From Arcticimaribacter sp002477625 (lineage in GTDB: Bacteria; Bacteroidota; Bacteroidia; Flavobacteriales; Flavobacteriaceae): 64,000 bases of DNA. How positions within the stretch are numbered: the first letter of the stretch is position 1; each line of letters opens with the position of its first letter. Below, one piece after another: positions 18,095 through 26,300 of this stretch. A program made the translations under genes and the position numbers. The stretch lies in NCBI GenBank assembly GCA_943846665.1, contig OX044358.1, positions 930,001 to 994,000 of the forward strand. The letters are read 5' to 3'. The notes beneath the pieces were generated by a model that worked only from the letters and a program-made list of their open reading frames with translations, was not told the origin of the DNA and searched no databases.

Positions 18095-19717
18095 TTATAA
18101 TTCTTTTAATACTTCTAGTGATTCTATAATTCGAGCTTCGATTTGATCTCCGTATCGATCGTCTTTGGCATACAACATACGCAATTCAACTTGCACTTGT
18201 TCAAAGGGCAAAATAATGGATCGCAAACGACAACGCGTACGTTCCTTCCCATCAGAATTTAAAAGGTCGAGTGTTCCAGAAAGCTGAATCACTTCAGAGC
18301 CATCCTTTGTTTTAAAGGGGTCCGGATTAATCAACATATTGGTAGCGCCATCTTCTTCTAAACCTGTAATTATTTCATTGACCATTTCCTGAGCTTCTTG
18401 CTGCTGCACCTCTTCTGATTTTTCTTTTCCTTGCTCGGGTGGAGCCTGTTGTATAAAGCTCAATTGCACATAAACCGATTGAAGCGGGTCACCCGCAGAA
18501 AAAAGTATTGTCCCTTTTAGAGTATCTGCTGCTCGCACCAAAACCTCAGGCGTTGTGAGTAATAAGGCAGGAGTTCCGTATTGACTTTGTATCCATTTAT
18601 TATTCATCATAACCTTGGTAGGGTATCTTAGAAGAGTATCTTTTACATTACCAAAACCATAAACATAAACAGCAATACCTCCTGCAATTAGAATCATTCC
18701 GACTGTTCCAAGTCCCGCAATCTTGAATTGCTTTTGCCGTTTCTGCTTTTTCAAAATCTTTTGATATGCTGCAGTAGCTTCAAGTTCTTCTTGCGCAGGT
18801 TCTGGAAGAGCTTCTTTTGTTTTAATAACAACATCTTCCACCAAATTACGATCGCTGGTTGCAACTTCAAATTCAGGAGCTGAACGTGCAAATTTTACCA
18901 AATCTGCATGTTCTAGAACGCGTTTTAGGGAGCGTAATGTTTCTCCATCTAAATCAAGTTTTCCAGAATCTTTGAGTAACTCTAATTTCTTCAACAATTC
19001 TCTTGAAGTACTTTCTAGTGCTGTTATCTTAGCTTCTTCTTCTAGGTATCGCCGCACAACATCCGTGAGCTTAGAATAATAGCTCTTATATTCTTCTTGT
19101 AATCGAGGGCGTTCTTCTTCAAGTGCTTTGAGTTCTTGTAATGCTCGATCAAATGGGGGGAGTTCTTTTCTGTTCTCAATGATTTTTTTCTGAACCCTAA
19201 GCGCTAAAAATACAGCCAAAATGAGGAGCAGCAGTCCAAAAACTGTAAATAAAACCTGTTGGGTTAGTTTTTTATAACCACGCTCAACAGCAACTAAGGG
19301 TTTAATGTCAAACAAAGGCTGCTTGAGCGTATCGACTACAACGGTATTTACACGTATCGAAACAGAGTCGGAGATCGCTTCAATGCCATTGATCAGGATT
19401 TTCTGTTTTGGAATCCAGTACGAGCCCGAGTCGAATTGAATTAGAGCATATTTTTTGGTGAATAAATAATGTGCTTGAGAACGGAGGGTGTCCAAGGGAA
19501 AAGCCTCTAAAAGCTCGAAAGGCGCAAAATTGGGTTGCTCCGCAAATTGAATCTGTGTCAAGCTATCGCCCTTAATTTGATAACGAATATTGATCTGTTC
19601 TCCGATTCTGAGCTCGGTAGAGTCAACAGCCACAAGTAATTCCTCATGGGTCTGTGCAATCCCCTTTGTTAAAGAGAAAAAAACGGAGAAACACAATAAA
19701 AAAATAATCTGTCGCAT
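18095..19717 (-). CDS. BatD-like membrane protein of the aerotolerance operon
   Basis: A 540-residue protein with a signal peptide (residues 1-22), a periplasmic beta-rich domain that looks like the N-terminal part of BatD (LLVAVDSTELRIGEQINIRY), a membrane helix at about 154-175 (VLFTVFGLLLLILAVFLAL), a 150-residue cytosolic helical region and a second membrane helix near 338-358 (IAGLGTVGMILIAGGIAVYV) followed by a periplasmic tail. The middle resembles DUF4381-type proteins found in such operons (weak). It occupies the slot between DUF58 and batA in many flavobacterial operons. No catalytic motif is visible. Confidence 0.7.
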   Translation of the reverse strand: MRQIIFLLCFSVFFSLTKGIAQTHEELLVAVDSTELRIGEQINIRYQIKGDSLTQIQFAEQPNFAPFELLEAFPLDTLRSQAHYLFTKKYALIQFDSGSYWIPKQKILINGIEAISDSVSIRVNTVVVDTLKQPLFDIKPLVAVERGYKKLTQQVLFTVFGLLLLILAVFLALRVQKKIIENRKELPPFDRALQELKALEEERPRLQEEYKSYYSKLTDVVRRYLEEEAKITALESTSRELLKKLELLKDSGKLDLDGETLRSLKRVLEHADLVKFARSAPEFEVATSDRNLVEDVVIKTKEALPEPAQEELEATAAYQKILKKQKRQKQFKIAGLGTVGMILIAGGIAVYVYGFGNVKDTLLRYPTKVMMNNKWIQSQYGTPALLLTTPEVLVRAADTLKGTILFSAGDPLQSVYVQLSFIQQAPPEQGKEKSEEVQQQEAQEMVNEIITGLEEDGATNMLINPDPFKTKDGSEVIQLSGTLDLLNSDGKERTRCRLRSIILPFEQVQVELRMLYAKDDRYGDQIEARIIESLEVLKEL

Positions 19718-19719
19718 CT

Positions 19720-20586
19720 TTATATTCTAGCTTTAAAATAGCCTAATAATTTTTTAACATAGCTCTCTTCCAAGCTACAGTGTATGGTTCCCGCTCCGTT
19801 TTTCCTGAATAAGGTTTCGAAGGTATCTACGTGTTTTTGATGTGTTTTTTGATATTGATTCCGAACTGCCTTAGAAGCTGTATTGACCCATTGTGTTTTT
19901 TGAGTTTCACTATCCAGCATTGGAACAAGTCCTATATTGGGCATCTCAACTTCTCTTTTATCGTATACTCTAATCCCAGTGAGGTCATGCTTTTTTGCTG
20001 CGATTCGCAATGTTTTTTCGTAGGAATCATCCATGAAATCTGAAAGTAAAAAGACAATCGCTTTCTTCTTTAGGATGCCCGATAAGAATTCTAAAGCAAT
20101 GCGAATATCTGTTTGCTTACTTTTTGGATGAAATTCCAAAAGCTCTCGAATGATACGCAAAACATGGGTTCTCCCTTTTTTGGGGGGAATAAATAATTCT
20201 ACTTGGTCTGAAAACAAAAGTAAGCCGACCTTATCATTATTTTGAAGTGCAGAAAAGGAAAGTGTTGCTGCTATCTCGGTCAATACTTCTCTTTTAAATT
20301 GTTGCCCAGATCCAAAAAACTCTGAGCCGCTGACATCGACAACCAACATTAGGGTCAGTTCTCGTTCTTCTTCAAAAACTTTTACAAAAGGCTCGTTGTA
20401 ACGCGCAGTAACATTCCAATCAATTGCGCGCACATCATCTCCAAATTGATATTGACGCACCTCGCTAAAGGTCATCCCTCTTCCTTTGAAAGTACTGTGA
20501 TATTCGCCACCAAACACGTGATCGCTTAAGCGACGTGTTTTGATCTCAATCTTCCTTACTTTTTTTAAAAGCTCTTTCGTGTCCAT
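19720..20586 (-). CDS. DUF58 domain protein
   Basis: A 288-residue cytoplasmic protein with the DUF58 signature GRGMTFSEVRQYQFGDDVRAIDW (residues about 36-58) and a degenerate VWA-like fold (LMLVVDVSGSEFFGSG, then IVFLLSDFMDD). DUF58 proteins are almost always encoded between a MoxR AAA+ ATPase and VWA proteins, as here, and are presumed adaptors. The DVSGSE segment retains a DxSxS-like motif, so metal binding is possible. It begins 40 bp after moxR and ends 2 bp before the next gene. Confidence 0.93.
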   Translation of the reverse strand: MDTKELLKKVRKIEIKTRRLSDHVFGGEYHSTFKGRGMTFSEVRQYQFGDDVRAIDWNVTARYNEPFVKVFEEERELTLMLVVDVSGSEFFGSGQQFKREVLTEIAATLSFSALQNNDKVGLLLFSDQVELFIPPKKGRTHVLRIIRELLEFHPKSKQTDIRIALEFLSGILKKKAIVFLLSDFMDDSYEKTLRIAAKKHDLTGIRVYDKREVEMPNIGLVPMLDSETQKTQWVNTASKAVRNQYQKTHQKHVDTFETLFRKNGAGTIHCSLEESYVKKLLGYFKARI

Positions 20587-20626
20587 TACTCTAAATGTTC
20601 CTTCTTAAAAATGTTTTTAGGACCAT

Positions 20627-21628
20627 TTACGGTACTTCAACCTCATTAATGATCTGACTGATTATATCTTCGGTAGTTACATTTTCAGCTTCCGCTTCGT
20701 AGGTAAGACCAATTCGGTGTCGCAGCACATCAAAAACAATTGCTCGAACGTCTTCTGGTATTACATATCCTCTGTGCTTAAGAAAGGCATGACATTTAGC
20801 TGCCGTAGCCAAATTGATACTTCCCCTCGGAGATGCTCCAAAGCTAATCAGGGGTTTTATTTTACTGAGACCATAGCGTTCTGGATATCGGGTAGCAAAA
20901 ACAAGGTCTAAAATATACTTCTCGATTTTCTCGTCCATATAAACCGAACGCACTGTTTCTTGAGCGGTAACAATTTGTTTGGTCGTAACAACCGCACTTA
21001 CTTTGGCTTGGATTGCGCTCAAATTGGAGCGAACAATCAGTTGTTCGTCTTCGAGCGTTGGATAGTCAATTACTGTTTTCAACATGAAACGATCGACCTG
21101 TGCTTCTGGTAGTGGGTAGGTTCCTTCTTGTTCCACTGGATTTTGTGTTGCCATTACTAAAAAAGGCTGCTTCAATGGAAAGGTGGTATCACCAATCGTT
21201 ACTTGCTTTTCTTGCATCGCTTCCAACAAAGCCGATTGAACCTTGGCTGGAGCACGATTAATCTCATCTGCCAAAACAAAGTTGGCGAAAATAGGTCCTT
21301 TCTTGATAGAGAAATCATTCTCTTTAATATTGTAGATCATGGTTCCAACAACATCTGCTGGAAGTAAATCTGGAGTAAATTGAATACGACTAAAGTCTGC
21401 TTTCACAGCCTTGCTCAAGGTGTTAATGGCTAGCGTTTTCGCTAAACCCGGCACCCCTTCCAATAAGATATGTCCACGACCCAAAAGACCAATCAGCAAA
21501 CGCTCAACCATATGCTTTTGACCAACAATTGCCTTGTTTATTTCTAAAGTAAGTAAGTCGATGAAAGCACTCTCTTTTTGAATTTTTTCGTTAATAGCAC
21601 TAATGTCTACATTGGTATTATTATCCAT
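20627..21628 (-). CDS. moxR: MoxR family AAA+ ATPase
   Basis: A 333-residue chaperone-like ATPase heading the Bat operon. Walker A is LLEGVPGLAKTLA, Walker B FVLADEINRAPAKVQSALLEAM, sensor 1 MATQNPVEQEGTYPLPEAQVDRF and the C-terminal lid contains GASPRGSINLATAAKCHAF. MoxR ATPases help insert cofactors or mature partner complexes together with VWA proteins (family knowledge). All following genes to batE are in the same direction with gaps of 40 bp or less, so transcription probably starts upstream of 21628; I did not find a clear TAnnTTTG box there. Confidence 0.95.
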   Translation of the reverse strand: MDNNTNVDISAINEKIQKESAFIDLLTLEINKAIVGQKHMVERLLIGLLGRGHILLEGVPGLAKTLAINTLSKAVKADFSRIQFTPDLLPADVVGTMIYNIKENDFSIKKGPIFANFVLADEINRAPAKVQSALLEAMQEKQVTIGDTTFPLKQPFLVMATQNPVEQEGTYPLPEAQVDRFMLKTVIDYPTLEDEQLIVRSNLSAIQAKVSAVVTTKQIVTAQETVRSVYMDEKIEKYILDLVFATRYPERYGLSKIKPLISFGASPRGSINLATAAKCHAFLKHRGYVIPEDVRAIVFDVLRHRIGLTYEAEAENVTTEDIISQIINEVEVP

Positions 21629-21776
21629 AAGCTTATATAAATGTTTTAGGAATACAAAAATGGAGAAATTATAACGTTTCTCTTGTTAATAATTGGTTAA
21701 AAATAGTAAGAAAAAACACTCCCTTGGATTCACTATTAAGCATAAATTTATAAGGAATTTTCTAAATATAAAATCA

Positions 21777-22643
21777 ATGCGTCCATTTTCTATAATAATT
21801 GCAGGAACCATGACCTGGGGAACCTGGGGTAAAAACTTTACATCCTCCGAAATGAGTGCATTAATCGAGGGTGCCTTGTCTCTTGGAATCAGCACATTTG
21901 ATCATGCCGACATCTATGGAGGGTATACAACCGAAGCCGCATTTGGAGCAGCTTTTAAAGACAGTAAAGTTGATCGTTCGCAGGTTCAATACATAAGTAA
22001 ATGCGGAATCCAATACCCAAGTGAAGCACGTCCCCTAAACGTAAAACATTATGACTACTCAGCAGAACACATCAGCTGGTCTGTAGAGCAATCCCTTCAA
22101 AACCTCAACACCGAATACCTTGACGTTCTTTTACTGCACCGTCCCAGCCCACTTATGGATCCACATGAGATCGCAAAAGCTTTTGAACAGCTCAAAAGCC
22201 AGGGGAAAGTAAAAAGTTTTGGGGTCTCCAATTTTACACCAGCACAAATGAGCCTTTTGAGTACGGAAAATTTAATTGAATGGAATCAATTGGAATGTTC
22301 TTTAACACAATCGAAAGCCATGTTCGATGGAACAACAAACCACATGATGCAGCATCAGATTGGTACAATGGCTTGGAGTCCTTTGGGCAGTTATTTTAAA
22401 GAAGATAACGAACAATCGCAGCGCCTAAGACCAATAGTCCAAAAAATGTGTGCAACGTACAATGCAACAGAAGATCAACTGTTGTTGGCATGGTTGCATC
22501 AGCATCCCGCTCAGATTCGTCCTATAGTAGGAACAACACAAGAAGCAAGACTTAAAAACGCTGTGGACGCCCTTGCAATTACATTAACGATTCAAGACTG
22601 GTTTCTCCTTTTGGAAACAAGTTTGGGACATAGAATGCCATAA
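21777..22643 (+). CDS. Aldo/keto reductase (YdhF-like)
   Basis: NADPH-dependent reductase of 288 residues with a TIM-barrel fold. Catalytic Tyr is in FDHADIYGGY, Lys in YISKCGIQYP and His in LLLHRPSPLMDP; the cofactor region is IRPIVGTTQEARLKNAV. The reading frame is open back to a TTG at 21693, but those 28 residues are basic and unconserved-looking, while ATG 21777 opens with MRPFSIIIAGTMTWGTWG, the usual family start. It is followed by the SDR gene after 2 bp. Physiological substrate unknown. Confidence 0.88.
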   Translation: MRPFSIIIAGTMTWGTWGKNFTSSEMSALIEGALSLGISTFDHADIYGGYTTEAAFGAAFKDSKVDRSQVQYISKCGIQYPSEARPLNVKHYDYSAEHISWSVEQSLQNLNTEYLDVLLLHRPSPLMDPHEIAKAFEQLKSQGKVKSFGVSNFTPAQMSLLSTENLIEWNQLECSLTQSKAMFDGTTNHMMQHQIGTMAWSPLGSYFKEDNEQSQRLRPIVQKMCATYNATEDQLLLAWLHQHPAQIRPIVGTTQEARLKNAVDALAITLTIQDWFLLLETSLGHRMP

Positions 22644-22645
22644 AG

Positions 22646-23395
22646 ATGAATAAAACCATTCTCATTACTGGAGCTACAAGCGGTATTGGTAAAGCAACTG
22701 CCGCGTTTTTAGCTTCTCAAGGTGCCCGTCTAATTTTATGCGGGAGAAGACAAGAACGACTCGATGCCTTAAAAGAAGAGCTGCCAACCGAAGTTCATAC
22801 TTTGACCTTTGATGTGCGTGATCGAGCTGCAGTTTTTGAAGCGATCGAAAGCCTTCCAGATGCTTTTAAGCCCATCGATGTTTTAATAAATAATGCCGGA
22901 AATGCCCACGGCTTAGACGATGTTGTTGGTGCTGACCTGGATGATTGGGATGCTATGATTGACGGAAATGTAAAAGGAGTCATGTATGTAACCAAAGCTG
23001 TTTTGCCACAAATGACTGAGCGAAAAAAAGGCCATATAATCAATGTTGGATCCATCGCTGGATTTGAGGTATATCCAAAAGGGAATGTGTATTGTGCGAG
23101 TAAGTTTGCACTTGATGCCTTTACCCAAGGACTTCGATTGGATCTGAATCCTTATGGAATTCGAGTAGGAGCTATCAACCCTGGTTTGGTAGAAACAGAA
23201 TTTTCTGAGGTTCGTTTTAAAGGTGATGTAGACCGAGCTGCTTCTGTTTACAGCAAACTGGATGCGCTACAAGCTGAAGATATTGCGCATACGATTTTGT
23301 TTATGATTCATGCTCCAGAGCATGTTACTCTGGCTGATATCACGATTCTACCAACTGCTCAAGCCAGTGCCACCGTTCTCAATAAGCGCACATGA
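22646..23395 (+). CDS. Short-chain dehydrogenase/reductase (YdfG-like)
   Basis: A 249-residue classical SDR. The cofactor motif TGxxxGIG is ITGATSGIGKATA (residues 7-19); Arg38 and Arg39 in LCGRRQERL suggest NADP preference. The NAG structural motif is LINNAGNAHG, catalytic Ser lies in NVGSIAGFEVYPKG, and the YxxxK pair in YCASKF. The pattern is that of the YdfG/serine dehydrogenase subgroup. It overlaps the next gene by four bases (ATGA) and follows the aldo/keto reductase by 2 bp, so these three are one operon. Confidence 0.92.
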   Translation: MNKTILITGATSGIGKATAAFLASQGARLILCGRRQERLDALKEELPTEVHTLTFDVRDRAAVFEAIESLPDAFKPIDVLINNAGNAHGLDDVVGADLDDWDAMIDGNVKGVMYVTKAVLPQMTERKKGHIINVGSIAGFEVYPKGNVYCASKFALDAFTQGLRLDLNPYGIRVGAINPGLVETEFSEVRFKGDVDRAASVYSKLDALQAEDIAHTILFMIHAPEHVTLADITILPTAQASATVLNKRT

Positions 23396-24528
23396 TCAAC
23401 AAACGACTTTTAGTTAAAGCGCTACTTGCTCACAACGATGAGAATAGTTTTTTTGACAAAAAGTTGAAATTGAATTTAGGGGGGAAAGAAGGAAAGGCCA
23501 AATTCCTCAGGCATGTATGTGCACTTTCGAACTCCAATCCGACTAATAATTCGTACATCGTTATTGGGGTTGAAGACGAAAACAATGATCTTGTTGGGGT
23601 TGATTTTTTTGATGACAGTAAAATTCAAAACCTCATCAATGCATACCTCAATCCTGCACCCATAGTCCTCTATGAAAACATCCCCTTTCCACACTTAAAT
23701 GAAGGAAAAGTAGTGGGTTTGGTTACCATTCGTCCAAACAATAAGCCAGCAAAGCTTCAGAAAAATATTTGGAAGTATAAAAAAGGAATGCAGTTTTTGA
23801 GAGAAGGGAGTATGTCGGTACCCCACACCAAAGCAATCAGTAATTTAGAAGACAATAATGCTGTAGTTAATGCGCTAGAAAATCATGCGCAAAACAACAT
23901 CAAACTAACGTTAGATGGCGTAATGGATTTCATCAACAGGCATCAAGGGGGATTGATGGCACAATACAAAGTATTCAAGGAACTCTTTGTGGTATGCTGG
24001 TCTGGTCTTGAAAAACAAGTTAAAGGCACCACTTTTTATTCTCGAGTTGATATTGAATTGATCAACGAGCAAGTCAAGTTATTTTATTCTAATCTCGATG
24101 AAGTTGAAATTTCATTTACTGAAAATGAGTTCATCATTACCGAATATATTGAGCTTGGAATCAATGGAGCATTTAAATTTTATCCCTTAGAAGAAGTCCG
24201 TATTTGTTTTGAAGAAAACGGAAACTACTCCATCCATTCAAAGTTGTTGTTTCAACTTCCGAACTGGGACAAAAAAACACTCCACCACCTCATGAATGCT
24301 ACTCAAATTTTGGTTGATAAAATCAAAAATGAAAAACAATTGAATGAAAAGGAAGAACAAGAACAATATCAGATATGTTCCCTTTATATGATTTGCCTTC
24401 TCTTTGGAATTCCAAACGCAAAAGAAGATTTAGAACGCACACGGGTGTTGTTTAAAAGCAAGAGTGCCAAACTCTACCAAACCTATAAAGACACGCAAAG
24501 GGTTTTAAGAAAAATTAAGTATAATTAG
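23392..24528 (+). CDS. AlbA_2 / Schlafen-type putative DNA-binding protein
   Basis: A 378-residue protein whose N-terminal 140 residues match the AlbA_2 (Schlafen AAA_4-like) domain: FDKKLKLNLGGKEGKAKFLRHVCALSNS, then SYIVIGVEDENNDLVGVDFF and VVGLVTIRPNNKPAKLQKN. The remaining 230 residues, with several helices and the acidic stretch KNEKQLNEKEEQEQYQ, match nothing I recognise. No Walker motifs are visible despite the AAA_4 name often used. In other bacteria such proteins occur with defence genes or as regulators, but here it is joined to two reductases. Function unknown. Confidence 0.75.
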   Translation: MINKRLLVKALLAHNDENSFFDKKLKLNLGGKEGKAKFLRHVCALSNSNPTNNSYIVIGVEDENNDLVGVDFFDDSKIQNLINAYLNPAPIVLYENIPFPHLNEGKVVGLVTIRPNNKPAKLQKNIWKYKKGMQFLREGSMSVPHTKAISNLEDNNAVVNALENHAQNNIKLTLDGVMDFINRHQGGLMAQYKVFKELFVVCWSGLEKQVKGTTFYSRVDIELINEQVKLFYSNLDEVEISFTENEFIITEYIELGINGAFKFYPLEEVRICFEENGNYSIHSKLLFQLPNWDKKTLHHLMNATQILVDKIKNEKQLNEKEEQEQYQICSLYMICLLFGIPNAKEDLERTRVLFKSKSAKLYQTYKDTQRVLRKIKYN

Positions 24529-24599
24529 GTTGATCAACTCTAGAATAACCGTTAATACTTTTTTAATAATGTAAGACATAGTGTTATAAATTTTGGGGA

Positions 24600-24776
24600 T
24601 TATTTTTCAAAAGTACGAAAATCATCTAATTCAAAGGTACCGTCTTGAGCAGTTTTTCCACTTCCCAAGTATTTAAAGGCGAAATACAAGGCGTTCCCAT
24701 AAAAATTTGAGGGCAAATCTCCAGAATCTACAAATATTTGAGCATCATCCTCTTCGGTAGCAATTCGAGCCTCGAA
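24600..24776 (-). pseudogene. C-terminal remnant of a surface protein (choice-of-anchor J / DUF5689-like)
   Basis: On the minus strand an open stretch of 58 codons ends at a TAA (24602-24600) and is closed upstream by an in-frame TAG at 24779-24777. It has no start codon. The translation, with YGNALYFAFKYLGSGK and DGTFELDDFRTF, resembles the C-terminal lectin-like jelly roll of choice-of-anchor J/DUF5689 proteins of flavobacteria, which are often encoded beside an endonuclease/exonuclease/phosphatase gene. It abuts exactly such a remnant on the other strand. The 71 bp between the previous gene and this remnant (24529-24599) hold nothing I can name. Confidence 0.6.
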
Positions 24777-24778
24777 CT

Positions 24779-25323
24779 ACACGAGATCAACTGGTCGTCA
24801 GCGGGTATCTGGGAAACGAAGAGCTTTATTTTATTATCAACCATTGGCCGTCAAGACGGGGTGGCGCCAAACGGAGTGCTCCAAGTCGAATGAAAGCCGC
24901 ACGTTTACATCAAAAAATAAGCGATTCTCTTTATCGCTTGCAAGAAGAGGTTCGAATTGTTTCCATGGGAGATTATAACGATAATCCTACAAACAAAAGC
25001 ATAGGTTATCTTACGAATCAAAACCCATATCACAAACTCAAATATGACAATCGAATGACCCTTTATTTAAAAAAGGAATTGGCTCTTTGGCCTATAAAGA
25101 CCAGTGGTTTTTATTCGATCAAATATTGACCAGTCCCGATTGGAAAAAAGAATTAAGCCTGAGTATTGTGGGTGTAAACGTTTACAGCCCCGCTTTTCTT
25201 CGCAACCCAGAAGGAAAATACAAGGGGTATCCCTATCGGGTACAGATTAAAGGAAACCAATTGAAGGGTTATTCCGATCACTTTCCGGTGTATCTGCTAG
25301 TGGCAGAAAAATTAGAGGAATAA
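24779..25323 (+). pseudogene. Endonuclease/exonuclease/phosphatase family remnant, 5'-truncated and frameshifted
   Basis: Reading frames on the plus strand give the C-terminal half of an EEP-fold nuclease: TRDQLVVSGYLG, FIINHWPSRRGG, VSMGDYNDNPTNKS, then after a frame change GIGSLAYKDQWFLFDQI and GYSDHFPVYLLV. The catalytic Asp-Asn (GDYND), the WPSR motif and the terminal SDH motif are all recognisable, but about half of the gene is missing at the 5' end. The frame changes at a run of six A (25069-25074); one more A would restore the conserved KGIGSLAY. No start codon for the whole frame is present, so it is called a pseudogene. Confidence 0.8.
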
Positions 25324-25324
25324 T

Positions 25325-26266
25325 TTATTGCTTCAAAATACGTAAAACAAAAGCATCTGGAGTTTCTTGGTAGCCTCCACTGTTTTCCAATTCTTCTGCT
25401 ATCGCTTTCCCCCGCAACGCATCCGTATGGATTCTGCTGTGATATAAAACGTTTAAATCGATCGTACCGTCTTCATTTAAGAATGAGTTCCCTGCCGTAT
25501 TAAAAAGGTATAAATCAGGGTCGGTGGAATCGATGAAATTGATAAAATCTACTGCATCTAACTGCTCTTGAGTTGGTACTACACCTCCATAAAAAAGAGA
25601 AAAAAGCGTTTGAAATTCCGTACTACTTTGGGTAATTGCATCGATGCTTAGGTCCATAAACAAGGATTCCCATTTGTAGAGGTTGAACGTACTCTGTGTT
25701 TCTATAGCAACAATCCCAAGAACGCCGGCGTTATGTTCGGCTTGTAATCCATTCCACAGGGCTATTCCTGCACCAGATGAAGCTCCTCCCAGAATTATTT
25801 TATTGGTATCAATATCCAAACTAGAAGCGAGTGATCGGATATGATTCAACAGTAAGGTTCCATCCGATAGCGATGTTAAAACCCCTGCACTGTTGGTACT
25901 GGTCAAAAAACTGTAATTGGCATTTACTATGGCCACTTTTTGGGATATCAAGTTTTTGATGATGTCATCAAAAGGAGCTTCATAGGTGTCGCTTTTATCG
26001 TTAAACAAAAAACTTCCCCCGTGAAAAAAAATAACTACTCCAATTGGAGCACCATCTTTTGGTAAAAGAATATCATAGGTGTTTCGTTCTGCAGTCCCGT
26101 AGGAAAGATCGCTAAAAAACAGAGAAGAATCTTCTAAAGGATTCGTTTCTGGGCTTTGGTTTAGAATGGTTGTAACACGTTCCTGATAGGATACTACTAA
26201 ATCGCTGTCATCTGATCCACAACTAAAGATCAAAAACAATGAGAAAATAAGGGTAATTTTTTTCAT
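25325..26266 (-). CDS. Alpha/beta-hydrolase (esterase-like) lipoprotein
   Basis: A 313-residue envelope lipoprotein: signal peptide with lipobox IFSC (Cys16) then an acidic linker. The hydrolase core has an oxyanion motif FFHGGSFLF, nucleophile elbow GGASSGAG (Ser of GxSxG) and an N-terminal YGTAERNTYDILLPKDG typical of hormone-sensitive-lipase/carboxylesterase-like enzymes. The catalytic His is probably one of those in YHSRIHTDALRG (uncertain). It is convergent with the nuclease remnant, whose stop is only 1 bp away. The substrate is unknown. Confidence 0.8.
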   Translation of the reverse strand: MKKITLIFSLFLIFSCGSDDSDLVVSYQERVTTILNQSPETNPLEDSSLFFSDLSYGTAERNTYDILLPKDGAPIGVVIFFHGGSFLFNDKSDTYEAPFDDIIKNLISQKVAIVNANYSFLTSTNSAGVLTSLSDGTLLLNHIRSLASSLDIDTNKIILGGASSGAGIALWNGLQAEHNAGVLGIVAIETQSTFNLYKWESLFMDLSIDAITQSSTEFQTLFSLFYGGVVPTQEQLDAVDFINFIDSTDPDLYLFNTAGNSFLNEDGTIDLNVLYHSRIHTDALRGKAIAEELENSGGYQETPDAFVLRILKQ

Positions 26267-26300
26267 GATGGAGCTGTTTTGAGTAAAACTACAAAAATTA

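Noticed and set aside
21693..21776. N-terminal extension of the aldo/keto reductase from a TTG
   Set aside because: The added residues are basic and unlike the family; ATG 21777 gives the normal start.
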